Below are positions 7,823 to 16,857 of a DNA stretch of 44,010 nucleotides, in pieces. Position numbers and translations under genes: made by a program. Below the pieces are notes generated by a model, which was not told the origin of the DNA, did not search any database, and saw nothing but the letters and a program-made list of their open reading frames with translations. The stretch is from IMG/VR virus record IMGVR_UViG_3300030380_003863, positions 6,696 to 50,705 of that record, one strand, 5' to 3'. Origin of the DNA: a virus. Position 1 is the stretch's first letter. Each line of letters begins with the position of its first letter.

Positions 7823-8072
7823 TTTCCTTGCGACTACCGCCCGCACCGAGTTGTCTTCTCATCTTAGGTCGGACATTGCCTCTAGTCTTATTCCTAGCAT
7901 ATCGCTTACGAGTTCTGCCACGTTTGACCTTTCGGCTTTGATTCCATGCTCTAGCCTTGCTTGCCCTCTCAGACCTGCCACTTACAGTATTCTTTGAATA
8001 GCCCTGGAACTTGCCTTTCTCCTCGGCCTTTTCATCCTTAGCCAATGTCCAAGCAATCTCAAATATACTCAT
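7812..8072 (-). CDS. Very basic small protein with FE-x-AW-x-x-AKD N-terminus
   Basis: This is an unknown 86-residue protein. After MSIFEIAWTLAKDEKAEEKG the rest is strongly basic, with Arg and Lys making up well over a third of residues 25-86 (for example KVKRGRTRKRYARNKTRG). It would bind nucleic acid or an acidic surface. The first 12 residues match the start of the 156-residue protein encoded at 9677-10147 (IFEKAWAIAKD). The gene overlaps the upstream zinc-ribbon gene by ATGA, with GGTGG shortly before the ATG, and is the last gene of the virion block. A virion-packaged DNA-binding protein is possible, but that is inference. Confidence 0.65.
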   Translation of the reverse strand: MSIFEIAWTLAKDEKAEEKGKFQGYSKNTVSGRSERASKARAWNQSRKVKRGRTRKRYARNKTRGNVRPKMRRQLGAGGSRKETKR

Positions 8073-8245
8073 GATGCCACCTTCAATCTAGGCTTGAGTT
8101 TCTTCCATACCTCGTGACAAACAGGACACTCCCACAGGAAGACTCTATCTCTTGAACCTGCATAGAAACCATTGATTCGAATGGCGAGAACACGAGTATG
8201 GCAATGAGGACAGTCTTGACTAATCTTATCCTGGTAATGCTTCAC
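8069..8245 (-). CDS. 58-residue zinc-ribbon protein with GTG start
   Basis: A short gene between the last tail-tip gene and the basic protein. It starts with GTG overlapping the upstream TGA (GTGA) and ends in ATGA with the next start, and a GGAG lies 10 bases before the GTG. The product has two CPxCH knuckles, DCPHCHTRV (12-16) and ECPVCHEVW (40-44), separated by a short beta-rich stretch. This is a typical zinc ribbon, and the C-terminus is basic. With no gene here, the stretch would be an unusual 170-base gap in a tightly packed operon. Function unknown; nucleic acid binding or a virion assembly role is possible. Confidence 0.7.
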   Translation of the reverse strand: MKHYQDKISQDCPHCHTRVLAIRINGFYAGSRDRVFLWECPVCHEVWKKLKPRLKVAS

Positions 8246-9336
8246 GGGGATACATCTCCTGTATGACCTGCATGAGTATATGTTATCTGAACATGAGTTG
8301 GTGTTCCCGTATAACCAAGACTAGCATTGATTGTTACTTCATTGTTTGAAACGGTATAGTCCGAACCCTGTACGAGAGTGGCTATGTGTCTAGGAGTTCC
8401 CGACTTGTACATCTGAACGCTAATGAGTTTCGTTGTCGCTTCATCTTGAGATTCCAATGGACTGTATGCTAGTGTGATAGTCTTCTGCGAACCTGTGTAT
8501 GTGTCAGTCTTGATTGATTGCCTGTGAGTGGGAGTAATCTGGTATGCACCACCCATGCCCGATTGATTGATTCTAAGATCGGATTGATAGAACAGGTGTG
8601 TAGCACCTCTGCCGTCTGCGTATGAGCCAAGCCCTGCGGGATCACGGGCGAATATGAATCCGAGATCAGTTATTGGAAGATTAGCATTATTGCCGGAGAG
8701 CATATTGTTAGCGGGCATTGCTGCGGCAGACCCATCAATCAGCGAAGATACAGGGTACGGACCAGGGCGAACAAACACTCTCTTGTCTTCAAGAGATGCA
8801 ATCTCAACTTGGCTATTGTTATAATGCAAGCGAGCTGATGCCAACACTATTGTTTGATTTGCTAAGTGTGCAGATGGACTTTGAGGATATGCACCGGATG
8901 ATGTATCAATGGCATTTCCATATATGAATCCGATATTGTTGGTGATTGCAGGATCGAAATAAACTAACAGTATGCGTTCTTGATTCGCAGACAATGTGGG
9001 TGCGGTGCTTGAGTTGTGAGTTGCATACTGTGCAGTTACAGTTGCGGCATTGAGTGTAGCCGTAGTGATGGAATAGAACTGTCCATCAACACATAATGTA
9101 CCTGCCGCTATGACAATTGATTGAGAACCGGATGTGGAACAAGCACAGTTTCCAGATGTTGAGTTGTTACGGCTACCAGAATCGTAATCATTGCTGATGA
9201 TTGGAACTACGCCATTCAACAATCCTCTCTCATTGAAGTTGGTTAGAGTGGGGCTTGCAAGCACATCTGTATCTCTCAAGCCGTCAGTCTGATATGATTG
9301 AAAGGCGGTTTCATGTCCTTGTCCTAGTCCTGCCAT
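8242..9336 (-). CDS. Tail-tip or fibre-like structural protein
   Basis: The protein has 364 residues and is mostly beta-rich, Ser/Thr/Asn/Gly-rich and low in Cys, apart from a CACSTSG cluster near residue 65. The order suggests an N-terminal attachment part (GHETAFQSYQTDGL), then strands with YFDPA and EIASLEDKRVFVRPGPYP, and a C-terminal Ig-like end (VQITYTHAGHTG). This layout and its place after the baseplate genes fit a phage baseplate or fibre-attachment protein. I do not recognise a named family. The ATG at 9336 is used rather than the in-frame TTG at 9339, because GGAGGTG is correctly spaced only for the ATG, which also overlaps the upstream stop (TGATG). Confidence 0.7.
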   Translation of the reverse strand: MAGLGQGHETAFQSYQTDGLRDTDVLASPTLTNFNERGLLNGVVPIISNDYDSGSRNNSTSGNCACSTSGSQSIVIAAGTLCVDGQFYSITTATLNAATVTAQYATHNSSTAPTLSANQERILLVYFDPAITNNIGFIYGNAIDTSSGAYPQSPSAHLANQTIVLASARLHYNNSQVEIASLEDKRVFVRPGPYPVSSLIDGSAAAMPANNMLSGNNANLPITDLGFIFARDPAGLGSYADGRGATHLFYQSDLRINQSGMGGAYQITPTHRQSIKTDTYTGSQKTITLAYSPLESQDEATTKLISVQMYKSGTPRHIATLVQGSDYTVSNNEVTINASLGYTGTPTHVQITYTHAGHTGDVSP

Positions 9337-9677
9337 CAACGCACCTCCATCAATACATCAACTCTGATTTCGTTTGTGCTGCCCTTATCAATGGGTAAGA
9401 ATGTTGCCCGATAAGCAGGTGTGTCTAAGGCAGTATCTCCATGTAACGCTACTTCCTTGATAGCCTGGGATGAGGTTTGTTGAGTATCAAAGTTAGCGGT
9501 GATGGCTATGGTTCTGTCATCTATCTTGGTGACTTGTGGTGTGACTGTGATTTGAGGAGTACCTGCACCGCCATCCCTGCTTGATGCATCCCCTCCGCTA
9601 GATCCAAGAGTCATGCGAGTAACCAATGTGGATAAGTGATCGGTCAATGCAGATTTAAGTGAGTCAAGAACAGGCAT
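9336..9677 (-). CDS. Small baseplate or fibre-connector-like protein
   Basis: The protein has 113 residues. A helical N-terminus (VLDSLKSALTDHLSTLVTRM) is followed by a Gly/Ser linker and a beta domain that ends in AIKEVALHGD, AYRATFLPID and NEIRVDVLMEV. The C-terminal pattern (KE-G/A-L, then R-x-x-F, then the final strand) is the one seen in small tail proteins that precede phage fibres. Its position just before the 364-residue tail-tip protein agrees. It starts at a TAATG overlap with a strong GGAGGTGA site 9 bases upstream. A connector between baseplate and fibre is inferred, not shown. Confidence 0.6.
   Translation of the reverse strand: MPVLDSLKSALTDHLSTLVTRMTLGSSGGDASSRDGGAGTPQITVTPQVTKIDDRTIAITANFDTQQTSSQAIKEVALHGDTALDTPAYRATFLPIDKGSTNEIRVDVLMEVR
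9342..9348 (-). promoter_or_regulatory. Ribosome binding site that sets the start at 9336
   Basis: GGAGGTG reads on the minus strand 5 bases before the ATG at 9336 and only 2 bases before the alternative TTG at 9339. Confidence 0.7.
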
Positions 9678-10147
9678 TACTCTAAATCACCTCCTCCAAG
9701 TCTAGTGGTCATGACTCCTCTTTCATTATCCATTCTTCTTGTTTCAGGATGATTTCTAGTATGGAATGTTCCTCTCATGTCTGCGAATGCTGCTTCATCC
9801 AAAGCCTCCTCTATCTCTCTCTCACTCACAATCCCTGCATCCATGAGTGCTCTTACTAAACTTGCTCTTTCTATCTCATCCATGACTTGTCTAACATTAT
9901 GTTGAGGAGATATGAATGAGTTTGCCTTTGTGCCTTCGTGCATAGCCTCTCCAAAATCTCCTACCTCAAATTGACCTGCACTTGTAGGAAGTCCTATTGT
10001 TTTTTCATGCGTATGAATCATAGGAATCTTTGAACCATGAAAGGCTAAAACCGCATTTGGGTCTGTATATTTAGTAGGAGGATCAATAGGTCTTGGTATT
10101 CTAAAATCCACATCTTTAGCAATAGCCCAAGCCTTTTCAAAAATCAT
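9677..10147 (-). CDS. Unknown virion-block protein with FE-x-AW-x-x-AKD N-terminus
   Basis: This is an unknown 156-residue protein. It starts MIFEKAWAIAKDVDFRIP, the same opening as the 86-residue basic protein at 7812-8072. A Pro-rich stretch follows (RPIDPPTKYTDP), then an acidic helical part (RQVMDEIERASLVRALMDAG, EREIEEALDEAAF) and a basic, His-containing end (TFHTRNHPETRRMDNERG). There is no membrane segment. It starts at a TAATG overlap with the giant hub gene and has GAGGTGA before it. Position suggests a tail-tip or virion-associated role, but the sequence alone does not show function. Confidence 0.65.
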   Translation of the reverse strand: MIFEKAWAIAKDVDFRIPRPIDPPTKYTDPNAVLAFHGSKIPMIHTHEKTIGLPTSAGQFEVGDFGEAMHEGTKANSFISPQHNVRQVMDEIERASLVRALMDAGIVSEREIEEALDEAAFADMRGTFHTRNHPETRRMDNERGVMTTRLGGGDLE

Positions 10148-13100
10148 TATTTCACCTCGTAGTACAGACTCTTACTCGCACCAATTGGCCGACTCCGCTT
10201 ATTCCCATCACGAACTCCTATTTTTCCCATTCCATTAGTGTGTTTCGCCCCGATAATGAATCCGGTGTTGCTTACATTGCGAACAAATACTTTGTGTATT
10301 GCTACTATGTTGATGCCACTTGACATAGATATCTCTGCCACATCAACTACTGTTCCAGCAGCTTGATCCAGGGGAGATGAGTTGCCGGAAACTGCTTGTA
10401 GGTCTGATAGTATGCCTTCAATTCCCTTATCATACTGTGCGACTATGAAATTGCTCATCATAGTTCCATAATTGTGCATTGCTTCGAATACTGCAAAGTC
10501 ACCTCTTAGGCCATGCGTTGGCAGATCGAGTTTGATTATCTCTCCTGGTTGAATAGTTGAGGCTTTGAATGCACCTTCTAATGTGACTAGAGGAGCACCA
10601 TTTTCTGCACGGGCTAGAATGGCCTTTGCCAAACGCAATGCTTCTTTGTTAGTCTTGAGTCCTGGAATGTCTTGGCGTAGTGTTCTGACCATGTTTGACT
10701 TCGCACCTTTGCTTGCCTCATTCTTCATTCTCTCTAAGTCCTTGACAACAACAAAGACTCTCTCGTTGTTAGCCAATCCATCGCCAACTACGACTATCTC
10801 ATTAGGAGAGTCCAACATCTTGCTCACGCTTACTGATCGGATTGCACTTCCTAATCCTAGAACATTTCCTCTGCTATTGAAACTGTCCGAAGCATAGACC
10901 AAAGCACCATTGCTTTCATTCACAAGTTGCTTTCCATCAATCTGAGTTAGATTCCTAATTATCTCCATGATGTTTAGACCTCTTGTCTTACGGGCAGTAT
11001 ATACATTTGAGTGATCGGTAATTAGGCGAAGCGATGGATGTGCATCCAATGTGGATGATACTTCTCTATCCTTACCGAGAAGTGATTTTGTTGGCGTTAC
11101 ATTGAATCCTGCCAACTCTGAACCTGCATCATTCAATAGATTCATAGCTGCATCGCTTGTCCTTATTCCAACGAATCCCAATTGACCCATTAGTATGTGT
11201 CCTTGCGTGAGTCCTGCATCTGCTAGACTATCTGCTTCTATGTTCCTAAATTGTAGGAATGTGGATAACTCATCTGTTTCAACTCCTGCAACCCTCAACA
11301 CGAATCCTTTGGAATCATATACATATGGTGGGAAGTACGATGAAGATATTTCTTTTCCATCAAACCGAATGGCGTTGATTGAAGATGAAGATGTTTTGAT
11401 TTGAGCAGTTGTCTTTCCATTCTCAATCAATATTGGGCGTTGATTGATCATCATGAAATCACCAGGGTCATACTCTAACAATCCTCTGAATGATAGCGTG
11501 GTTTGTTTCACCTTATCGTTAGTTGCATCATATCTATTCCATAGAGAAGATACCTGTTTAGCGAGAACTACGGTGTTGTCTATGTATGTGGGAGATATCA
11601 GATGAGGGAGTGTTAAGGAACGCATATCTGATAATGCAGACGGGCTACTCTCTGTTGTATAACGAAGTATCTGACCTTCCAAATCTCCTATGCCTGTGCT
11701 ATTGGTGACACCTGTTAGTTTGTTCTTTGTTTTGCCTGTGTATGTGATCTTTCCTTTGCCTACAACAAACATAGTACCGGATGCAGGAAGCAAAGAACCG
11801 TCTTCCAAATATACATTGGTGCTAACGTGCTTTGTGACTTTGAATTGAGGATATAGCCTCATTGCAGTATCCATGTGAATATGTGTCACTCCATTAGGAG
11901 TTGTTTGCTTTACGAAGTCACCCGATATTCCTGTACCATTTGCCGTGTATCGTGTTTCTGATTGATATAGCCTCTCTCCTCCGCCTGGATGAGTTGTTTG
12001 AGAATATCTAGCTTCAATTTCTGGGTTGAACTCTCCATCTACTGTTTTCCTTACTGCATCGGATTTGAAGAATTGCAACATAGATGTGCTTGGCAACAGA
12101 TGGAATACTGAATCTAACTCGTTGGAATTAGGCCAAGTCATCTCAAAGACTCCTTCTGCGGTGCTGATGAACTCAAGAGTGCCAAGTGTTTGTTCCATGT
12201 CAGACTCAAACACACCATATCTATTGTCACGGGTAAAAGGCTGATACTCGGTGTTGGAATCTCCTAATGATGACCTTGCTCCTAACACCCATCCATCCTG
12301 CAATAGATCCGATGCGAAGCCATATAGTTTCAATGGCCTTACAGGTCTTACAAAATAATCAATTGACTTTCTTTTCTGATTGGATGTCGTAGCATTTCCT
12401 GATGTTCCAAATACTTCAGTAGTAAGGCTACCCTCTTCCGTTCTGTTTAGGTATGTCTTTCGAAGAATGTATGTACCTCCCCATGCAGGTAGGTCTGCTG
12501 AACCTCTAACTGACCAGATATCTTTAGCATGAGTTTTAGCAGCAATTGTGACTGTGCTTCCTCCTTTGTCATCCTTTGAATCAGGACTCCATGTTGGCAA
12601 GGTGTATGGATTAGATATGGTTTGGGAATCTGGGCTACTTGGATCGAGTGTCATGTTCTCTGTTGTAAATCTAGTATTGACAGACCAAGAAGGCAATACA
12701 GGGAAATGTTGCCCTACAATCAGATCGCTATGTAGTGATGCCGCTTTGGTTGATAGGACTGAATATTGAATACTCTTATTGTCTATTCTTTCACTTTCTG
12801 TTTCAATAACGAATCCTAATCTTGGCTCAGTTCTCGCCTGGACTTGTCTATGATCACTTATCTCGGACAGAGGAATGGGGGTAAGACTGTTGATTGTAGC
12901 ATTTGTATGGGTCGCTAATCCCCAACCTGTGGTAGGGTAATGAACATAAGATGTGTTTGAGTGATCTATTGCAGATGCGTTTGTATGAAGGGCATTTCCT
13001 CTAAGGTGATGGAATCCGCCACTCACTCCAAACTGTGTAGAACTAACGGCAGAAGGTGAATTGGATTGGCTATACGTGTTTGACCCTGTATATTGAACCA

Positions 13101-16100
13101 GATCAACAAACGGGTCTGAACCCTTATTCATTGGTACGGCTTTCAACGGTAGATTGGAGTTTGTGTTATTTGGGTCTAATTTAGATTCCCAATTACCTGC
13201 GGGCAAAGCAGTAGGATCAACAAGACCTGCTGATTCTATTCCAAGTGTCAAACCTAATCCAATAGGTTGCTCTGATGCGAGTGGTTTTGTGTTGCTTCTT
13301 CGAACAACGCTTGTGAAAGGAGTGGCCTCTGCCGTATGTGCAGTTAGGATTGCTCCGATTGGCATTGTCCTCTCAACACCATTGTAGTCTGAGGGGAATA
13401 CCCATGAATCGCCATATGTTGTGGCATTGGGTAGTTTATTCATGGAGTCGTGGATACCGCCATCAAATCGGCCTTTCCCATATATTGGTTGATTAGCAGA
13501 TTGATTCTCATTTGGATCACCTGCGAGCATATCCAAAGCATCGGAACTTGTTCTAAAGCCCCATGCTCTAACAGGCAATCTTCTGCTCAGATCATATGCG
13601 ACCATACTATCTAATATGGACACATATTCTGTGAAGGACACGCCATCTGTATCAGTATCATAAGATATGGTCACTCCTGTTCTTTCTGGATTCAACCCAT
13701 CTCCTATACCTTCTCCTCTAGTGTGTCGTATATTCTCAAACTCCTTTAGCAATCGGAGAGTACCTTGTGCCTCCCTTACAGTAGTATGACCCATGAGAAC
13801 GGAGTTAGCAGACTTGAGTCCGACTATATTCCCATGCCCTCCTGCATTCAATCCGTTGTATCCATAGTTCTGTAACCATTGTGTGACGTATATTCTTTCA
13901 AAGGGTAAGGCATTCTCTGCTTGTGCAGTAGTAGTAGGGTTAGAGTGATTGCGTAAGTACAAACCCCTAGTCGGGGGGTAGTTTAGTGATCTAGGGCTAC
14001 CTGCCTCTCTGTATCGGAAGGTCATGTAGTGTTCTCGGCTCGTTCCGAGGATAGCAGGGTGACTATACTCAGCCAACCAATGACATAGGAATGCGTCTGG
14101 AACGCACCCTGTACCTGTGTTGGCCTTGTCTAGTAGTGCAAAGTCACCGTTTGTAGCCGTTATACCACCACTACCTCCTGGTGTAAGGGCAGCTAGATTG
14201 AGATATTCGGGGTCGTGGCACAAGAGAGGAGGCACAGTAGCCAATTCAGTACCAGAACGGGGTACTGCGACCCCTTCTTCAAGTCCAATCATGAAGTAAG
14301 CAGACGATCCAACATCAATTACAGGGGCGATTGGGCGACCTCCTGAGAGTGAATAGTCGCCAATCATAAATCCATTCGTTATGATTTCAGAACTCGTGTT
14401 ATATCGGCTTCCACCACTCAAAGCATTGGCAAAAGTGAGCCTAGTTGCCCCCGAATTAGTGCTAGTTGTACGGCTTGGAGATGCCCTTCTGACGAGATGA
14501 CCTGCTCCTATCGTTGCAGTTTGTTCCTGTCCAGGGGCTACGAGGTAGTCAATGTCCGTTCTCGGAGTCACACCAGAATAAACTGCTTTCACATCTGGTA
14601 GCCTAAATCCGCTTAATTCACTCATTGGGATACCGTCTGAGGAAAATGAGCCATTTGCTCGATATCCACTTTCATCTTTGACTTCTAATGTGTCCAATTC
14701 AAAGACAGTTGAAGAGTTAGTGGATTTAGCAGAACCAAAGCCATGATGCTTGTGTTCTGTTTCTGCCTCAAACAACAAAGAATAGGAAGAACCGTGAGAA
14801 CGGTGCAATTGTCGCCTCATAGAGGCAGGAGTACCCCTCTGGGTCATAGGAGTCACGAAAGAGTGTCCTTGCCTTGCAAAGCGTATTCTATGGTGTGGAA
14901 ACGGGTATCCTGTGGATGTGCCGTTGTTAGTTTGAGTAAGCACAGAACCTCGCTCTGCGTGGTCAGTAATTCTGTGAGCTGCAAATAAGCGTGTTGTACC
15001 GCTTGGAACTGCACCAGCAGTAGTGTGGGGGGTTAGACCCTGTTTCGTGGCCATATCGGGATGCAGAAGCCTCTGTACATGGAAAATTAACATCCTGTCG
15101 TGAGTATCAAACTGAGATGCACCTCCTGACGCTTCTGCAACGCCTGGTTTGCGAGGATCAGGAGCAGTTAGCCCTCCCAACCCCCAAGTCATGTTTGAGT
15201 AGGCTTGAATGCGGTCATGGCTACTTCTAACAAATACCTCTCCAGGTATCTCTGATGGATCAGGAAGTTGAATCTGCATATTTGGAGTCAATCTTCCATC
15301 CGTTGTGGATGGTCCTGTAATCTCTTCTCCCGTTGTTGGATCTATTCGGGTATTCTGTATTGAGTAGTCTTTGATTACAACTCCCAATGGCGATTTACCG
15401 AAAAGAGTCAGCCTGTTACCCTGGTCGTCTGTTGTGATAATATCTTCAAACACTTTTTCTTCATTACTGATTTGAAGTCCTGTGACTCTTGTTGAGTTAA
15501 TCGTCTTTGATGAGAATATGGGGCGAGGCACATTTACACTATCATCTCCATCAATTCCAGCAGTTTCAAAATTGCCAACATATGTGATGTTAGTCAAATT
15601 GTCACGAGAATCGGAGAGCATATTATTGGAATTGCTTGTTGCCGTTGCCCTATATCCGTTACTTAGGTGGAACATATCTCCAGATGTAGCGGGAAAGTCA
15701 GTACCATATTCCATTTCTGCTAATTTTATGTTGCTTGATCCCGTAGTATCTGAATCAACTTTAGTAATATGGGCAAGCGATGGTTTTGTCACCGCATAAT
15801 CAGGTGGAGGTATCTCTGGAAGGTTGCAAGAATTGAGTCCTTCTATGCTAAAACGAACATAACCATGACCAGAACTGTGAGCCACCGCAGTTGAACCTCT
15901 TGAATCGTAATTAGGAGCAGGGATACCCATGTTGCCTCCATCCATCGGTTTTGAGGTTAGATACCAAGTAGGTACTGATGCTCCTAAGCCTTGAATTACA
16001 GGTCCTGCATTTGCCGCCGCCCAATATCCACCTGCTGAATTAGGCGTTGTAGCCTCCCATGTGAGAACAACGGTATGTTTTGCAGGTTCAGCAGGAATAG

Positions 16101-16857
16101 TAACCGTTGCAGTTGAAGCGTTCAATTCTTCGGGATAAGAACCTGTATTCACTTGACTTATCTGAGATTCTAGCGTTCCTCCACTTATTGTGAAATCAAC
16201 AAAAGACTCAGAAGTAACGGGTAGTCCATTGAATCTTTGTGGGCCGTATCTAAATGTGTTAATGGCGGTGTATGATAAGGAAAGACCCGTGTGATCGTTA
16301 TCCGTGTAGGATATAGTTCCTGATTGAGGCAAATCAGAAGGGTATCCATTTTTGAAAGTACCATTCAACGAAACCCTCAGAGTTTGAGCTGCCTTTGCCA
16401 AAGTAGCCGTTCCAGTGTATTCCGGCCTTCCCGACATCCTAACATACCTTGCTCGAAGATAACGAGTCTTGCTATGCTCTCCGATTTGCTTGACCCTTCT
16501 GCTATTTATTTTGGCCGCTATGAGTCTAGTGGCTTCCTCTGTTCCTAGATTGTAGGTCTTGCTATTGCTATCATCTGTTGCGGCTTGTTTGAGATCCACT
16601 ATGATGACGTTCTTAGCCTCAGACGGAGCAGATGCGGTTGCTAATGGTGTTCTTATGATTACAGTCAAACCCTGCCCCCATTGGTCGCCTGTGTTCGTTC
16701 CATACTCCCAATCGGTTACGGCATCACCGTATTCAGTATCGGGGTATGTGATGTGCATAGCAAAGAATCCACTTGCAGGATAACCTACCGTGCTTGATGC
16801 GTCTTCACCCATTGGAACTACCTTAGCAGGGTATATCTGCTTCGTATAACGAGTCAT
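10147..16857 (-). CDS. Giant baseplate/tail-hub-like protein (2236 aa)
   Basis: The main body is beta-rich, Ser/Thr/Gly/Asn-rich sequence without recognisable enzyme motifs. Near residues 1700-1720 there is a phage-type module ending in KITYTGKTKNKLTGV. The last 300 or so residues look like a tail hub of the gp27/Tal type: an RGLNIMEIIRNLTQIDGKQL helix, EIVVVGDG, KTNKEALRLAKAILARAENG, then IQPGEIIKLDLPTHGLRGDF and IVAQYDKGIEGILSDL. The order tape measure, distal-tail-like, giant 1, giant 2 supports a baseplate hub with an elaborated N-terminus. The ATG at 16857 forms TAATG with the upstream stop and is preferred; an in-frame GTG at 16863 is the alternative. Host recognition or cell-wall interaction by the N-terminal part is inference. 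Confidence 0.7.
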   Translation of the reverse strand: MTRYTKQIYPAKVVPMGEDASSTVGYPASGFFAMHITYPDTEYGDAVTDWEYGTNTGDQWGQGLTVIIRTPLATASAPSEAKNVIIVDLKQAATDDSNSKTYNLGTEEATRLIAAKINSRRVKQIGEHSKTRYLRARYVRMSGRPEYTGTATLAKAAQTLRVSLNGTFKNGYPSDLPQSGTISYTDNDHTGLSLSYTAINTFRYGPQRFNGLPVTSESFVDFTISGGTLESQISQVNTGSYPEELNASTATVTIPAEPAKHTVVLTWEATTPNSAGGYWAAANAGPVIQGLGASVPTWYLTSKPMDGGNMGIPAPNYDSRGSTAVAHSSGHGYVRFSIEGLNSCNLPEIPPPDYAVTKPSLAHITKVDSDTTGSSNIKLAEMEYGTDFPATSGDMFHLSNGYRATATSNSNNMLSDSRDNLTNITYVGNFETAGIDGDDSVNVPRPIFSSKTINSTRVTGLQISNEEKVFEDIITTDDQGNRLTLFGKSPLGVVIKDYSIQNTRIDPTTGEEITGPSTTDGRLTPNMQIQLPDPSEIPGEVFVRSSHDRIQAYSNMTWGLGGLTAPDPRKPGVAEASGGASQFDTHDRMLIFHVQRLLHPDMATKQGLTPHTTAGAVPSGTTRLFAAHRITDHAERGSVLTQTNNGTSTGYPFPHHRIRFARQGHSFVTPMTQRGTPASMRRQLHRSHGSSYSLLFEAETEHKHHGFGSAKSTNSSTVFELDTLEVKDESGYRANGSFSSDGIPMSELSGFRLPDVKAVYSGVTPRTDIDYLVAPGQEQTATIGAGHLVRRASPSRTTSTNSGATRLTFANALSGGSRYNTSSEIITNGFMIGDYSLSGGRPIAPVIDVGSSAYFMIGLEEGVAVPRSGTELATVPPLLCHDPEYLNLAALTPGGSGGITATNGDFALLDKANTGTGCVPDAFLCHWLAEYSHPAILGTSREHYMTFRYREAGSPRSLNYPPTRGLYLRNHSNPTTTAQAENALPFERIYVTQWLQNYGYNGLNAGGHGNIVGLKSANSVLMGHTTVREAQGTLRLLKEFENIRHTRGEGIGDGLNPERTGVTISYDTDTDGVSFTEYVSILDSMVAYDLSRRLPVRAWGFRTSSDALDMLAGDPNENQSANQPIYGKGRFDGGIHDSMNKLPNATTYGDSWVFPSDYNGVERTMPIGAILTAHTAEATPFTSVVRRSNTKPLASEQPIGLGLTLGIESAGLVDPTALPAGNWESKLDPNNTNSNLPLKAVPMNKGSDPFVDLVQYTGSNTYSQSNSPSAVSSTQFGVSGGFHHLRGNALHTNASAIDHSNTSYVHYPTTGWGLATHTNATINSLTPIPLSEISDHRQVQARTEPRLGFVIETESERIDNKSIQYSVLSTKAASLHSDLIVGQHFPVLPSWSVNTRFTTENMTLDPSSPDSQTISNPYTLPTWSPDSKDDKGGSTVTIAAKTHAKDIWSVRGSADLPAWGGTYILRKTYLNRTEEGSLTTEVFGTSGNATTSNQKRKSIDYFVRPVRPLKLYGFASDLLQDGWVLGARSSLGDSNTEYQPFTRDNRYGVFESDMEQTLGTLEFISTAEGVFEMTWPNSNELDSVFHLLPSTSMLQFFKSDAVRKTVDGEFNPEIEARYSQTTHPGGGERLYQSETRYTANGTGISGDFVKQTTPNGVTHIHMDTAMRLYPQFKVTKHVSTNVYLEDGSLLPASGTMFVVGKGKITYTGKTKNKLTGVTNSTGIGDLEGQILRYTTESSPSALSDMRSLTLPHLISPTYIDNTVVLAKQVSSLWNRYDATNDKVKQTTLSFRGLLEYDPGDFMMINQRPILIENGKTTAQIKTSSSSINAIRFDGKEISSSYFPPYVYDSKGFVLRVAGVETDELSTFLQFRNIEADSLADAGLTQGHILMGQLGFVGIRTSDAAMNLLNDAGSELAGFNVTPTKSLLGKDREVSSTLDAHPSLRLITDHSNVYTARKTRGLNIMEIIRNLTQIDGKQLVNESNGALVYASDSFNSRGNVLGLGSAIRSVSVSKMLDSPNEIVVVGDGLANNERVFVVVKDLERMKNEASKGAKSNMVRTLRQDIPGLKTNKEALRLAKAILARAENGAPLVTLEGAFKASTIQPGEIIKLDLPTHGLRGDFAVFEAMHNYGTMMSNFIVAQYDKGIEGILSDLQAVSGNSSPLDQAAGTVVDVAEISMSSGINIVAIHKVFVRNVSNTGFIIGAKHTNGMGKIGVRDGNKRSRPIGASKSLYYEVK

